Shown in pieces: positions 9,018 through 17,729 of a stretch of DNA of 40,986 nt. The notes under the pieces are model-generated. The model had not been told where the DNA came from. It ran no database searches and saw only the letters and a program-made list of their open reading frames with translations. Position 1 is the stretch's first letter. Each line of letters opens with the position of its first letter. The stretch is taken from NCBI GenBank assembly GCA_017409575.1, contig JAFQSM010000026.1, positions 1 to 40,986 on the forward strand, in the 5' to 3' direction. The stretch comes from Clostridia bacterium (GTDB lineage: Bacteria; Bacillota; Clostridia; Monoglobales; Monoglobaceae). The position numbers were made by a program, and so were the translations under genes.

Positions 9018-9596
9018 TTATTCGTTTGTTTTATACAGCTTGTTATACATTTCAAAGTTCTTAAACACTTTTTCTTTATACTTCCGGGTCTCTTCGTATG
9101 GGATTTCAGCAAGACCGCCTTTCCCGTCCGAAAGATTTGAGTCCTTCAGCCATTCGTTCACATTTCCTGTTCCGCCGTTGTATGCAACAACAGCCATTTC
9201 GGCATTTCCATAAACATTAATCAAAGTCTTCAGGTAAAAACAGCCAAGTCTTATGTTTTTCTCTGCAACAAACAGGTCTGACGGAATATTATAGCCAAAC
9301 TTTCCCTTGCTGTTACACTCCTCCGCCGTCTTTTCCATAAGCTGCATAAGACCCTTTGCCCCGACAACCGACTGTGCGTCCTTGTCAAAATTGCTTTCGG
9401 TCTTTATTATAGCATACACAAGGTTTTTGTCAAGCGAACACTCATCCGAATACATCTCGACATATTCCTGATACTTAATCGGGAAAATCTTTTTAAGAAT
9501 AACGGTTTTTCCCGCTCCTACAGTAAAATACAAAATGCTTAGCGCAATCAAAATAATCAGCACAAAGCGCATACAACCAAACTTTTTCACAATCAA
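9018..9596 (-). CDS. Membrane-anchored lytic transglycosylase (Slt/GH23 family)
   Basis: This 192-residue protein cleaves the glycan strand of peptidoglycan on the outside of the cell. An N-terminal hydrophobic segment (about 10-30) acts as anchor or signal. The catalytic domain shows AIIKTESNFD with the catalytic Glu, GAKGLMQLMEKTA and VAYNGGTGNVNEWL, the standard motifs of soluble lytic transglycosylases. The architecture (single membrane segment plus minimal SLT domain) matches the short proteins commonly found next to coaE and polA in Clostridia. It follows coaE by 20 bases and precedes the aminopeptidase by 7. Confidence 0.9.
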   Translation of the reverse strand: MIVKKFGCMRFVLIILIALSILYFTVGAGKTVILKKIFPIKYQEYVEMYSDECSLDKNLVYAIIKTESNFDKDAQSVVGAKGLMQLMEKTAEECNSKGKFGYNIPSDLFVAEKNIRLGCFYLKTLINVYGNAEMAVVAYNGGTGNVNEWLKDSNLSDGKGGLAEIPYEETRKYKEKVFKNFEMYNKLYKTNE

Positions 9597-9616
9597 ATTC
9601 CTCTGCCAAAATATTT

Positions 9617-10195
9617 TTACAATTTGCCAAGCAGCCGTCTTGCAAACTTCTCAATTTCCTCCGGACCGCCGTTGTTTTCAAAACACACATCAGCCAAAGC
9701 TTTATATTCATCATTGCTAAGCTGATTTTTTATCCGGGCAACAGCGGCATCCTTTGTGATGCCGTCACGATTCATAATTCTCTTTATTCTTGTTTCCTCG
9801 TCTGCAATCACTGCAACTGTCAGGTCACACTTTATCGGGAAATTGCACTGAAACAAAAGAGGCACATCCAAAACTACTGCATCTGTGTCGCAGGCCTCAA
9901 TTTCCTGCTGCATTCTTTCAAATATATGCTTATGTGTAATTTTCTCAAGTAATTCTAATTTATCGGGGTTTTCAAAAACAATTTTTCCCAATCTTTTTCG
10001 GTCAATTTCGCCTGTCTTGTCAAGAATGTCAGTCCCAAAACTTGTTACAATCTCATCAAAGGCTGCACCGCCTTTTTTTGAAATCCGGTGCGAAATCAAA
10101 TCCGAATCAACCACCGTCGCGCCAAGCTGGCCCAGCTTTGCCGAAAGCTCACTCTTGCCCGCTCCTGTTCCGCCTGTTATTCCTATTATTTTCAT
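9617..10195 (-). CDS. coaE: Dephospho-CoA kinase
   Basis: This 192-residue kinase phosphorylates the ribose 3'-OH of dephospho-CoA, the last step of coenzyme A synthesis. The P-loop GGTGAGKS lies at residues 8-15, DSD follows the usual spacing, and VVLDVPLLFQ with the downstream RIKRIMNRDG is typical of CoaE. Length matches the family (about 200). It lies 14 bases after polA, an order common in Firmicutes. Confidence 0.95.
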   Translation of the reverse strand: MKIIGITGGTGAGKSELSAKLGQLGATVVDSDLISHRISKKGGAAFDEIVTSFGTDILDKTGEIDRKRLGKIVFENPDKLELLEKITHKHIFERMQQEIEACDTDAVVLDVPLLFQCNFPIKCDLTVAVIADEETRIKRIMNRDGITKDAAVARIKNQLSNDEYKALADVCFENNGGPEEIEKFARRLLGKL

Positions 10196-10209
10196 AAAGG
10201 ACTCCCCCT

Positions 10210-12828
10210 TTATTTTGTATCAAACCAGGTCTTACCCATATTGCAGTCAACTTTAAGCGGCACAGACAACTTGAGTGCATTTTCCATTTCTTCGGTTAAA
10301 AGCCTTGCCGAAATTTCTTCTTCACCCGGTTCGGCTTCAACAATCAATTCGTCGTGCACCTGAAGTATAAGCCTGGACTTAAGGCCCTCCGCCTTAAACC
10401 TTTCATAAACATTCACCATTGCTATCTTGATGATATCTGCCGCAGATCCCTGGACAGGCGCATTCATAGCAACTCGTTCGCCAAAGCCCTGGGTTATACG
10501 ATTGCTTGCACGAAGTTCGGGGATATATCTGCGTCTTTCAAGGATGGTTGACACAAAACCCTTTTGCCGCCCCTCTTCAACAATGTTTTTCATATATTCC
10601 CTGACATTTGGATAAGTCCTGAGATAATCATCAATATACTGCTTTGCTTCTTTCATCGAAATCCTGAGGTCCTGAGCAAGCGAGAACTCACCAATTCCAT
10701 AAACTATCCCAAAATTAACCGCTTTGGCACTCGAGCGCATTGACGAAGTAACCTCAGCAAGCGGCACTCCAAAAACCTGCGCAGCAGTTTGCGAATGGAT
10801 ATCCGTTTCGCTTAAAAACGCATTTTTCATATTTTCGTCATCCGCAATGTGCGCCAGAACACGAAGCTCAATCTGCGAATAATCAGCATCTATCAGCGTT
10901 TTGTTTCCTTCGGCAACAAACATCCGGCGCATTTCGCGGCCCCGGTTGGTGCGGACAGGAATATTTTGCAAATTAGGCTCAGTACTGCTTATTCTGCCGG
11001 TTGCTGTAACTGTCTGATTGAAGTTTGAATGTATTCTTCCGGTTTTGGGATTTATAACAGCTAAAAGTCCATCAACATAAGTTGACTGAAGCTTTGTAAG
11101 AGCACGATATTCCAGAATTTTGGGGATTATGGGATGAACATTTTCAATTTTTTTGAGAACATCCGCACTTGTTGAATATCCCGTCTTTGTCTTCTTGCCG
11201 TGTGGAATCTGCATATCAACAAACAATATTTCGCCCAGTTGTTTGGGTGAATTTATGTTAAACTGTTTTCCGGCAAATTCATAAATCTCGGTCTCAATGC
11301 CCAAAATCTCGGTTTTTAGTCCCTCACCAAATTCGACGAGTGCATTTTTGTCCACAAAAACACCTGTGTACTGCATATCGGCAAGCACTTTTACAAGCGG
11401 TAATTCTATATCATAATAAAGTCTTTCCTGATTGTTTTCCTTAATTTTTTTTGCAAACAGTTCGCTAAGCTTAAAAATCGAAAAAAGTTCCTCTGCTGCA
11501 CTGTCGCTTGAATCGCTGTCACCAAAATCAAACGAAAGCTGACCATTTTCTTCCTCATTTTTCGAAGATTTCAAAGAGTATCCCAAAAAGTCAAAGCTAA
11601 GTCCCTCAACATCATACGAGCTTCGGGCAGGTTCAAGTATATACGCCGCAACAGCCGCATCAAATGAGAGCCCCAGGAATTCTATATTCTTCTCCTTAAG
11701 TAAAATCATATCCGGTTTTGTATCAAATCCGGTCTTTTTTATGTTTTCATCCTCAAAAATCTTTTTTAAACTTGCATCATCTGTGCTTTTTGCAAAATAA
11801 AACTTTTTGTTGTCAGGCGAAAACGCAAAATCAATGCCGGCTCCATTTTCATACAATTTGTAAACAATATTGCCGCTTGTCCCGATTATATCAGAAATTC
11901 GATTTGCTTCAATTATTTCGCACTTTTCGTCAAAGATGATTTCTTCTTTTGAATCCGGCGTTATTTCAAGCTTGTTTAAAAACGATTTGAAGTTAAGTCG
12001 TGAAAAAAGCTCATACAGTTTTTCATTGTCAAAGTCTTTTTTTCTGCAATCTTCGGGAGTGAATTCAATCGGGACAAACCTGTCAATTTCCGAAAGTTTT
12101 CTGCTTAAAATCGCATCTTCTCTGCCCTCTTCAAGCTTTTTTCTGACCGACGGTGTAAGTTCAAGTGTATCAAGATCTTCATAAAGCTTATCAATGCTTT
12201 TGGTTTTTTCAATAAGCGCAAACGCAGTCTTTTCGCCTATGCCCTTTACTCCCGGTATATTGTCTGACGAATCCCCCATAAGAGCCTTTACATCAATAAA
12301 CTCTTTTGGGGTTACTGCATATTTTTCAAAAACTTCGTCTTTGCCATAAACCGTTGTTGTTGTAGCACCCATACGGGTTATAACAAGCTTTACTCTGGTA
12401 AGGTCTGACGCAAGCTGAAGGTCATCCTTATCGCCTGTAAGAATGCTGCATTCTATATTCTGTTCTTCGCATATTCTTGAAACTGTGCCTATAATATCAT
12501 CTGCCTCATATCCCGGCTTTTCAAGACATACACAGTTCATTGCAGCAAGGACTTCCTTAATCAAAGGAAGCTGCACCAAAAAATCCTCGGGTGCCGGTTT
12601 GCGCTGTGCCTTGTATAAATCATACATTTCGTGGCGGAAAGTCTTTTCTTTTACATCAAAGGCAACACACAAAAAATCAGGAGTATCCTCCTCAAGGTTT
12701 TTAAAAAGAATATTCAAAAAGCCATAGACAGCATTTGTCGGAGTACCATCGGGGGCATTAAGCATACGTATGCCATAGTATGCTCGGTTTAATATGCTGT
12801 TTCCGTCAATTATAAGAAGTTTTTTCAT
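10210..12828 (-). CDS. polA: DNA polymerase I
   Basis: This polymerase fills gaps in repair and removes RNA primers. From ATG at 12828 it has 872 residues; a longer start at 12858 adds ten residues unlike the family, which normally begins MKKLLLIDGNS. Domains in order: 5'-3' exonuclease (about 1-290, with DIIGTVSR, LTGDKDDLQL, GDSSDNIPGVKGIGEKTA), a 3'-5' exonuclease-like domain (about 310-470), and the polymerase (about 490-872) with DADYSQIELRVLAH, RSSAKAVNFGIVYG and HDELIVEA. The proofreading domain seems degenerate: the DxE acids of the first Exo motif are not present (IVYKLYENGAGIDF), as in the Bacillus enzyme. The ribosome binding site (GCGGAAAA) is weak. Confidence 0.95.
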   Translation of the reverse strand: MKKLLIIDGNSILNRAYYGIRMLNAPDGTPTNAVYGFLNILFKNLEEDTPDFLCVAFDVKEKTFRHEMYDLYKAQRKPAPEDFLVQLPLIKEVLAAMNCVCLEKPGYEADDIIGTVSRICEEQNIECSILTGDKDDLQLASDLTRVKLVITRMGATTTTVYGKDEVFEKYAVTPKEFIDVKALMGDSSDNIPGVKGIGEKTAFALIEKTKSIDKLYEDLDTLELTPSVRKKLEEGREDAILSRKLSEIDRFVPIEFTPEDCRKKDFDNEKLYELFSRLNFKSFLNKLEITPDSKEEIIFDEKCEIIEANRISDIIGTSGNIVYKLYENGAGIDFAFSPDNKKFYFAKSTDDASLKKIFEDENIKKTGFDTKPDMILLKEKNIEFLGLSFDAAVAAYILEPARSSYDVEGLSFDFLGYSLKSSKNEEENGQLSFDFGDSDSSDSAAEELFSIFKLSELFAKKIKENNQERLYYDIELPLVKVLADMQYTGVFVDKNALVEFGEGLKTEILGIETEIYEFAGKQFNINSPKQLGEILFVDMQIPHGKKTKTGYSTSADVLKKIENVHPIIPKILEYRALTKLQSTYVDGLLAVINPKTGRIHSNFNQTVTATGRISSTEPNLQNIPVRTNRGREMRRMFVAEGNKTLIDADYSQIELRVLAHIADDENMKNAFLSETDIHSQTAAQVFGVPLAEVTSSMRSSAKAVNFGIVYGIGEFSLAQDLRISMKEAKQYIDDYLRTYPNVREYMKNIVEEGRQKGFVSTILERRRYIPELRASNRITQGFGERVAMNAPVQGSAADIIKIAMVNVYERFKAEGLKSRLILQVHDELIVEAEPGEEEISARLLTEEMENALKLSVPLKVDCNMGKTWFDTK

Positions 12829-12885
12829 TTTTTCCGCAGCCTTTCCGCGTGCAGGCAAACAAGCGCCTCAAACACAAATTTCCCG

Positions 12886-12912
12886 CCCTCTTTTTAAAGA
12901 GGGTGGGATATT
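12886..12912. terminator. Hairpin between gerW and polA
   Basis: CCC-G-CCCTCTTT pairs with AAAGAGGG-T-GGG. It separates gerW from polA on the minus strand. No strong T run follows, so it may be an attenuator or a weak terminator. Confidence 0.4.
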
Positions 12913-12936
12913 TAACTCAGTATTTTTTATTCTTGA

Positions 12937-13386
12937 CTAAAACTCTGAAAAATCCGAAGTCTCAGAATTTTTTTCTTCTTTTTTAGCTTCCCTTTTTGCA
13001 ACAAAGCTGTCCTTAAGCTCAGCAATTTTATCAATTGCAACAGGTACCATATCCACAATTCTGTCATAAATATTGGTGTCAGGATTTACAGGCATCAATC
13101 TTATCTGACCCTTTCCTACAACCATAAATGCAACCGGAGTAATCGAAACACCACCGCCGGCACCGCCACCAAACAGATTCTGTCCGTTTTCACCCTGCTT
13201 TGCATTATGTGACGCATAGTCCGAGCCACCAACGCCAAAGCCAAGTCCCACTTTGGATATGGGAATAATGACTGTTCCGTCCGGAGACTCAACCGGGTCA
13301 CCCACAATTGTATTTACATCAATCATATCGCGTATACTTTGCATTGCTGTATACATCAGTCCCTGAATTGGATGTTGTTCTGCCAT
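12937..13386 (-). CDS. ytfJ: GerW/YtfJ family sporulation protein
   Basis: This 149-residue protein belongs to the YtfJ/GerW family (PF09579), needed in Bacillus for spore germination with some germinants; it is made in the forespore there. Visible features are HPIQGLMYTAMQSIRDMIDVNTIVG, VIIPISKVGLGFGVGG, FGGGAGGGVSITPVAF and a Lys/Glu-rich C-terminal tail. It follows the DUF2953 gene by one base, reproducing the ytfI-ytfJ order of Bacillus, so the two are translationally linked. Confidence 0.92.
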   Translation of the reverse strand: MAEQHPIQGLMYTAMQSIRDMIDVNTIVGDPVESPDGTVIIPISKVGLGFGVGGSDYASHNAKQGENGQNLFGGGAGGGVSITPVAFMVVGKGQIRLMPVNPDTNIYDRIVDMVPVAIDKIAELKDSFVAKREAKKEEKNSETSDFSEF

Positions 13387-13387
13387 T

Positions 13388-13975
13388 TTACTTTGCTCCT
13401 TTTTCTTTTTTGTTTTTTGAATATAACCTTAAACTGCGCAAACCCGCAGTAATAATATGCACAAGCTTGGTTGTAATTATTCCCTCCGCCTCGATTTCAA
13501 AGGCTTTTCCACCAAATACCGGTTCCAGTTCTACAACAGGAAACTCTATGCGGAAAAATCTGCACAAAAAGCTGTAAACATTGCCGACAAGAGCCCATAT
13601 TGCGCCATAAATCATACCTGTTATGGCAGCTTCGCCCGTTCCGTATCTTACTCTGACAAAAATGCCCGAAAACTGTGCACGATTTTTGACCAGGTCAAGA
13701 ACTTCATCAACAATATCCCTAACTCCGTCATAACTTTTCCTGAAAGTTGTCAGTCTTTCAAGTACTCCCGGCATATTTCCCTTATCTTTTGATGCGGGCT
13801 CGTCCGTTTTTTTCTTTTTCAAATGCGAATCTTTGGTCCGCCATTTCAAAAAACGGCACCGGAACTCTATTGCAAGCTTTTGGTTTCTGTACTCAACCGT
13901 TATCCTGAGCGGTGAATACAAAAGAAAAATCAAAAGTGCCAAAATCAATATTGCTATAATCAAAAAATATATCAT
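13388..13975 (-). CDS. DUF2953 domain protein (YtfI-like)
   Basis: This 195-residue protein has one N-terminal membrane segment (about 3-20), a Lys-rich stretch and a DUF2953-like C-terminal region (RIEFPVVELEPVFGGKAFEIEAEG). I prefer ATG at 13975, which has GGTGG five bases upstream; the same frame extends to a TTG at 13990. Function is unknown, but the gene almost always sits before ytfJ in spore formers, so a sporulation or germination role is likely. The scpB stop codon lies 20 bases upstream. Confidence 0.8.
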   Translation of the reverse strand: MIYFLIIAILILALLIFLLYSPLRITVEYRNQKLAIEFRCRFLKWRTKDSHLKKKKTDEPASKDKGNMPGVLERLTTFRKSYDGVRDIVDEVLDLVKNRAQFSGIFVRVRYGTGEAAITGMIYGAIWALVGNVYSFLCRFFRIEFPVVELEPVFGGKAFEIEAEGIITTKLVHIITAGLRSLRLYSKNKKEKGAK

Positions 13976-13995
13976 ACAATCCACCGACAAACTTT

Positions 13996-14622
13996 TTATA
14001 TATCCAATGTCCCGTCTGTACTAAGTGCAGCCTTTGCCATTTCTTCTTCTGTCTTTTCGTCAATTGCCGACATATATCCCTCTTCACCCTCAAGTGAAAT
14101 CTGCTCGGAGCTTATTTTTTCATAATCAGGAAGCTCGGTAACGCTTGAAATGCCAAAACACCTCAAAAATTCATCATTTGTTCCAAAAAGCATTGGTCTT
14201 CCCGGTGTATCCAGTCTGCCAATTTCCTGAATAAGATTGCGTTCTAAAAGTCTGTTGACCAATGTATCACACGAAACTCCGCGAATCTGCTCTATAACCG
14301 CCCTGGTGACAGGCTGTTTGTATGCAACAATGGACAAAACCTCCATTGCGGCATTCGAAAGTGTCTGCATCCGTCTTGGCTCAGCAAGTCTTGATATATA
14401 CTCGTTGTACTCGCCACGGGTACACATCTGATACGAATCTTCAAGGCGTATAATTTTAAGTCCGCGGTTCTCCTCGTCATACTTGTCCGAAAGTGCAGTC
14501 AAAACCGCACGCGTACTTTTTATGTCAATGTCCAGTATGTCAGATATTCTTTCGATATCCACAGGGTCTCCTGCTGCAAACAATATACCTTCAATTATTG
14601 CTTCCGCATCTTTAAGTTTCAT
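13996..14622 (-). CDS. scpB: Segregation and condensation protein B
   Basis: This 208-residue protein is the winged-helix kite subunit of the SMC-ScpAB condensin complex, which compacts and separates chromosomes. Motifs match the family: EGILFAAGDPVDIERISDIL, LSNAAMEVLSIVAYKQPVTRAVIEQIRGV and GRPMLFGTNDEFLRCFGI. It follows scpA by 25 bases; the gap is filled by a hairpin and there is no strong Shine-Dalgarno. Confidence 0.95.
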   Translation of the reverse strand: MKLKDAEAIIEGILFAAGDPVDIERISDILDIDIKSTRAVLTALSDKYDEENRGLKIIRLEDSYQMCTRGEYNEYISRLAEPRRMQTLSNAAMEVLSIVAYKQPVTRAVIEQIRGVSCDTLVNRLLERNLIQEIGRLDTPGRPMLFGTNDEFLRCFGISSVTELPDYEKISSEQISLEGEEGYMSAIDEKTEEEMAKAALSTDGTLDI

Positions 14623-14633
14623 TTTTCAAGCAG

Positions 14634-14651
14634 CTAAGGCATTTGCCTTAG
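14634..14651 (-). other. Hairpin between scpA and scpB
   Basis: A perfect 8-bp inverted repeat (CTAAGGCA, two bases, TGCCTTAG) spans the scpA stop codon and almost reaches the scpB start. It could affect scpB translation or mRNA stability; no T run follows, so it is not an ordinary terminator. Confidence 0.5.
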
Positions 14652-15409
14652 TCCTCCAATTCTTCAAAATTAAATTTATCGTTGTCCGAAATTTTGGTTA
14701 CTGTATAGTCATTTCCGTCTTCGGTCTTGTCAACCGCAATTTTATTAAGCTTTATCATTTCAAGCACCGCCAGAAACGATGCGACAGCCTCGGGCTTTGA
14801 TTTTGCCCCTTTGAAAATATCCTTGAACAAAACCTTGCCCTTTTTCAAAAGCTTGTCCCAGATTTTGCGGACACGCTCGCGGACCGAAACCTTTTCGTGA
14901 CCAACTATCCCGGCAAATGACTGCCTTGGCGGCGGCATTTTCCGTTCAAGCTTCGAGAACGACATTTTGTATGCCTCGAACAGATTTTCGGTGGTAAGTG
15001 CCGCAAAGTTAAACTCAGCAGGTGGTCTTTCAATCACATCAGGCAATTTAAAAAACATCACTGCGTCCGAATTTTCGTGGCTGCGGAAAAACTCTATGCT
15101 TTCTTTTATTTTCTGGTATTCAAGAAGTCGCCTTACAAGTTCGGTTCTGGGGTCTTCTGCCTCGCCCTCTTCGTCTTTCTGAGGCAGAAGCATTTTTGAT
15201 TTTATTTGCAGCAACGTTGCCGCCATAACCAAAAATTCGCTCGAAAGCTCAAGGTCAAGTTCTTCCATTTGCTGCATAACTGCAAGATACTGCTCGAGTA
15301 TCTCTACGATTGGTATATCGTATATGCTGACTTTATTCTTTTTGATAAGCATCAAAAGAAGGTCAAGCGGACCCTCAAATGAATCAAGCTTAAACGAAAG
15401 CTGCGTCAT
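14648..15409 (-). CDS. scpA: Segregation and condensation protein A
   Basis: This 253-residue kleisin bridges the SMC heads in condensin and binds ScpB. The N-terminal LDSFEGPLDLLLMLIKKNKVSIYDIPIVEI and the C-terminal winged helix (AVASFLAVLEMIKLNKIAV) are characteristic. It starts the scpAB-DUF2953-gerW run, 21 bases after the M50 protease gene, so all five genes may be one transcript. Confidence 0.95.
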   Translation of the reverse strand: MTQLSFKLDSFEGPLDLLLMLIKKNKVSIYDIPIVEILEQYLAVMQQMEELDLELSSEFLVMAATLLQIKSKMLLPQKDEEGEAEDPRTELVRRLLEYQKIKESIEFFRSHENSDAVMFFKLPDVIERPPAEFNFAALTTENLFEAYKMSFSKLERKMPPPRQSFAGIVGHEKVSVRERVRKIWDKLLKKGKVLFKDIFKGAKSKPEAVASFLAVLEMIKLNKIAVDKTEDGNDYTVTKISDNDKFNFEELED

Positions 15410-15430
15410 ATAAAAAACCCTCTGATTTCT

Positions 15431-16126
15431 TTAAATCTTCAAAAACGGAATAAGCTCCACAATCCAGAAAAATGCAGATATAATCAAATTTGAAATGCCA
15501 TTTAATATACTGCTGAATATTGGTAAGTTTATTATAAGCAAAAGTATAATAAACCCATATTGCTCATACTGCATAATTTTGAAATAAAGTCTTGGCGGCA
15601 GTACTGCATTCAAAATTTTTGAGCCGTCAAGCGGGGGGACGGGAATAAAATTAAATACCGCAAGTCCCACATTCATAAAGATAAGGGTGTATAATATGTT
15701 TACAATTACCGAATATATCGCCTCGCTGAAGTCCAGAATCACTGGTGAAATAACATAAGATACATGCAGGAAAAATACCGCCAGAAATGCCACAAAAAGA
15801 TTTCCCAAAGGTCCTGCAAGGGATGTCCACACCATACCGGACTTTTGCTTGCCATAAGCAAAGTTGTTTGGATTTACCGGCACGGGCTTTGCCCACCCGA
15901 AACCAAAGAAGAACAAACAAATTGCACCAATCGGATCAATATGACTAAGCGGACTTAAGTTAAGTCTCCCCATATATTTCGCTGTTGAATCACCAAGCTT
16001 ATAGGCGGCAAATCCATGACAAAATTCGTGAATTGAAATTGAAAAAAACACACAAAACGCAGTTATCAATAGTTCTGCAATTCCAAGCCAGCCATTTCCA
16101 AACCACCGCTCAATTCTGCCAAACAC
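15431..16126 (-). CDS. Site-2 protease-like M50 family metalloprotease (YwhC-like)
   Basis: This 231-residue polytopic membrane protein belongs to the short S2P class. The zinc motif HEFCH is at residues 33-37 in a membrane segment, and the third ligand lies in NFIPVPPLDGSKIL. The segment GFGWAKPVPVNPNNF is typical of YwhC-type proteins, which have no PDZ domain and no known substrate. The start is GTG at 16126, supported by GGGAGG seven bases upstream. Confidence 0.9.
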   Translation of the reverse strand: MFGRIERWFGNGWLGIAELLITAFCVFFSISIHEFCHGFAAYKLGDSTAKYMGRLNLSPLSHIDPIGAICLFFFGFGWAKPVPVNPNNFAYGKQKSGMVWTSLAGPLGNLFVAFLAVFFLHVSYVISPVILDFSEAIYSVIVNILYTLIFMNVGLAVFNFIPVPPLDGSKILNAVLPPRLYFKIMQYEQYGFIILLLIINLPIFSSILNGISNLIISAFFWIVELIPFLKI

Positions 16127-16195
16127 AATAAATCCTCCCCTAAGCTTAATTTGTTAGTATGTATATCTCCCACACCTATTATTCGCACATCAATA

Positions 16196-17545
16196 TTAAA
16201 TAAATAATCCCCAAACAAAAGACAACAGCAATGATACGATAACCGGAATAATACAAGAAGTAACACAAACATCCATATATGATTCCTTATGTTTGCAGTT
16301 TGATACAGCAAGCAAAGTAAGTACCGCTCCATTGTGAGGTAATGTATCCAATCCACCCGATGCCAAAGATGCAATTCTATGCAGCAACTCCGGACTCATC
16401 CCAATTGTGATAGCCTTTTCCAGATACTGCGGAGCCAAAGCCTCGAGTGCAATAGACATACCTCCCGAAGCAGAGCCTGTTGCCCCTGCCAGCACATTGA
16501 CAGCAACCGCCTCAGAGAAAAGAATGCTGCCCGGCATATTGAGCATAGCTTTTTTAAGAAGTGCAAATCCGGGAACAATTTTAACAACCGTTCCAAAGCC
16601 TACCGCACACGCTGTGTTCATAATAGCCAACAACGACCCGTTTGCACCGTCGTTTATAGCCGGCAAAAGAACCTTGAATTGTTTTATATTCATAATGCAT
16701 GACACAAATATACCGCCAAGCAAAGCCACCACAATCGACTGACTTGCGGTCCATTCAGCAATGCCTGCTTTTGCCAGAATTCCGGGCAAAACATTAAGCA
16801 TCAAAACAACAACAATCAAAGGCAGCAATCCGCTCAACCAATGCCACGACGGCTGCTTTGAAACATCAAAAGCATTTTCTTTATACTTTTCATCTTCAAC
16901 AAATCCCAAACCTTTTTTTCGTGCATTACGACAACGCCACTCCAGGTAAAGATAACCGGGCACAGCAATTAAAATAGCTGCTACAATACCCATCAAAGGT
17001 GCCGCCGTTGCTGTTGTTCCATAATATGTAGTAGGGATAATATTTTGAATTTGCGGAGTTCCTGGAATTGCCGTCATTGTAATACCAAATGCACCAAAAG
17101 CAATTGCTCCGGGAAGGAGTGTTCGGGGCAGATTAGCCTCGCGATAAATTGCATAACCCATGGGATAAATCACAAACACAACTACAAACAAAGAAATTCC
17201 GCCATATGTCATCAAAAGACAAGGAAGAACAACCGCAGCAACCGCAAACTTTGGTCCAATCAAAGAAACCAACTTGTTTGCAAGCGAACGAGCAGAACCT
17301 GTCATATCCATAATCTTGCCGTAAACAGCTCCCAAAAAGAACGCCGGGAACCATGAAACCACATAATCAGCAACGCCTTTTATGTAGTCACCCAGATATG
17401 CATCAAGAATATTAAGTCCGCCCATTATTGCTACAACAATGGCACACAAAGGCGCAACCCAAATGATAGAATGACCTTTATAAGCCAAAAAAATCAACAA
17501 ACATAATCCTAAAACAATACCAACTAATGAAATGATTGGTGACAT
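16196..17545 (-). CDS. GntP family permease (gluconate/sugar-acid:H+ symporter)
   Basis: This 449-residue protein has about 12 hydrophobic segments and family features such as GLCLLIFLAYKGHSIIWVAPLCA, FLGAVYGKIMDMTGSA and SGGLDTLPHNGAVLTLL. GntP members import gluconate, other aldonates or related hydroxy acids with protons. The gene has its own consensus promoter with an operator-like palindrome, just after a terminator that closes the upstream dehydratase operon. It is thus a separately regulated unit beside catabolic genes that could process its cargo. The exact substrate cannot be read from the sequence. Confidence 0.88.
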   Translation of the reverse strand: MSPIISLVGIVLGLCLLIFLAYKGHSIIWVAPLCAIVVAIMGGLNILDAYLGDYIKGVADYVVSWFPAFFLGAVYGKIMDMTGSARSLANKLVSLIGPKFAVAAVVLPCLLMTYGGISLFVVVFVIYPMGYAIYREANLPRTLLPGAIAFGAFGITMTAIPGTPQIQNIIPTTYYGTTATAAPLMGIVAAILIAVPGYLYLEWRCRNARKKGLGFVEDEKYKENAFDVSKQPSWHWLSGLLPLIVVVLMLNVLPGILAKAGIAEWTASQSIVVALLGGIFVSCIMNIKQFKVLLPAINDGANGSLLAIMNTACAVGFGTVVKIVPGFALLKKAMLNMPGSILFSEAVAVNVLAGATGSASGGMSIALEALAPQYLEKAITIGMSPELLHRIASLASGGLDTLPHNGAVLTLLAVSNCKHKESYMDVCVTSCIIPVIVSLLLSFVWGLFI

Positions 17546-17582
17546 AATAATTCTCCTTTAAAAAGCCTAAATTCATTTAAAC

Positions 17583-17611
17583 ATTATACCATATCAGTCA
17601 CTTCTTGTCAA
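17583..17611 (-). promoter_or_regulatory. Consensus promoter of the GntP permease gene
   Basis: On the minus strand TTGACA (17606-17611) and TATAAT (17583-17588) match sigma-A consensus perfectly with a 17-base spacer. Such a strong promoter needs a repressor, and the -35 hexamer lies within a palindrome. Confidence 0.85.
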
Positions 17612-17622
17612 ACTTTGACAAG
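17604..17622. promoter_or_regulatory. Palindromic operator candidate overlapping the -35 of the permease promoter
   Basis: CTTGTCAAA, one base, TTTGACAAG is a perfect 9-bp inverted repeat that contains the -35 hexamer. A further half-site (TTTGTCAAAG) occurs about 45 bases upstream near 17662. This geometry suggests a dimeric repressor, for example of the GntR or LacI class; none is encoded next to it in this window. Confidence 0.55.
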
Positions 17623-17693
17623 AGCATTCTAAGATATTTTAATACTACCATAAACGCATATATTTGTCAAAGTTTTCATATAAGAATTGACTG

Positions 17694-17723
17694 AAAAAAG
17701 AGGGCAAAAAAGCCCTCTTTTTT
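17694..17723 (-). terminator. Terminator of the sugar-acid catabolic operon
   Basis: GAGGGC and GCCCTC, flanked by A and T runs, make a 12-bp hairpin ending in six T on the minus strand. It sits 7 bases after the stop of the dehydratase gene. Confidence 0.9.
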
Positions 17724-17729
17724 AAAGAT

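Noticed and set aside
9011..9112. N-terminal extension of the aminopeptidase
   Set aside because: It would overlap the transglycosylase gene; the ATG at 9010 has a strong ribosome binding site and matches the family start.
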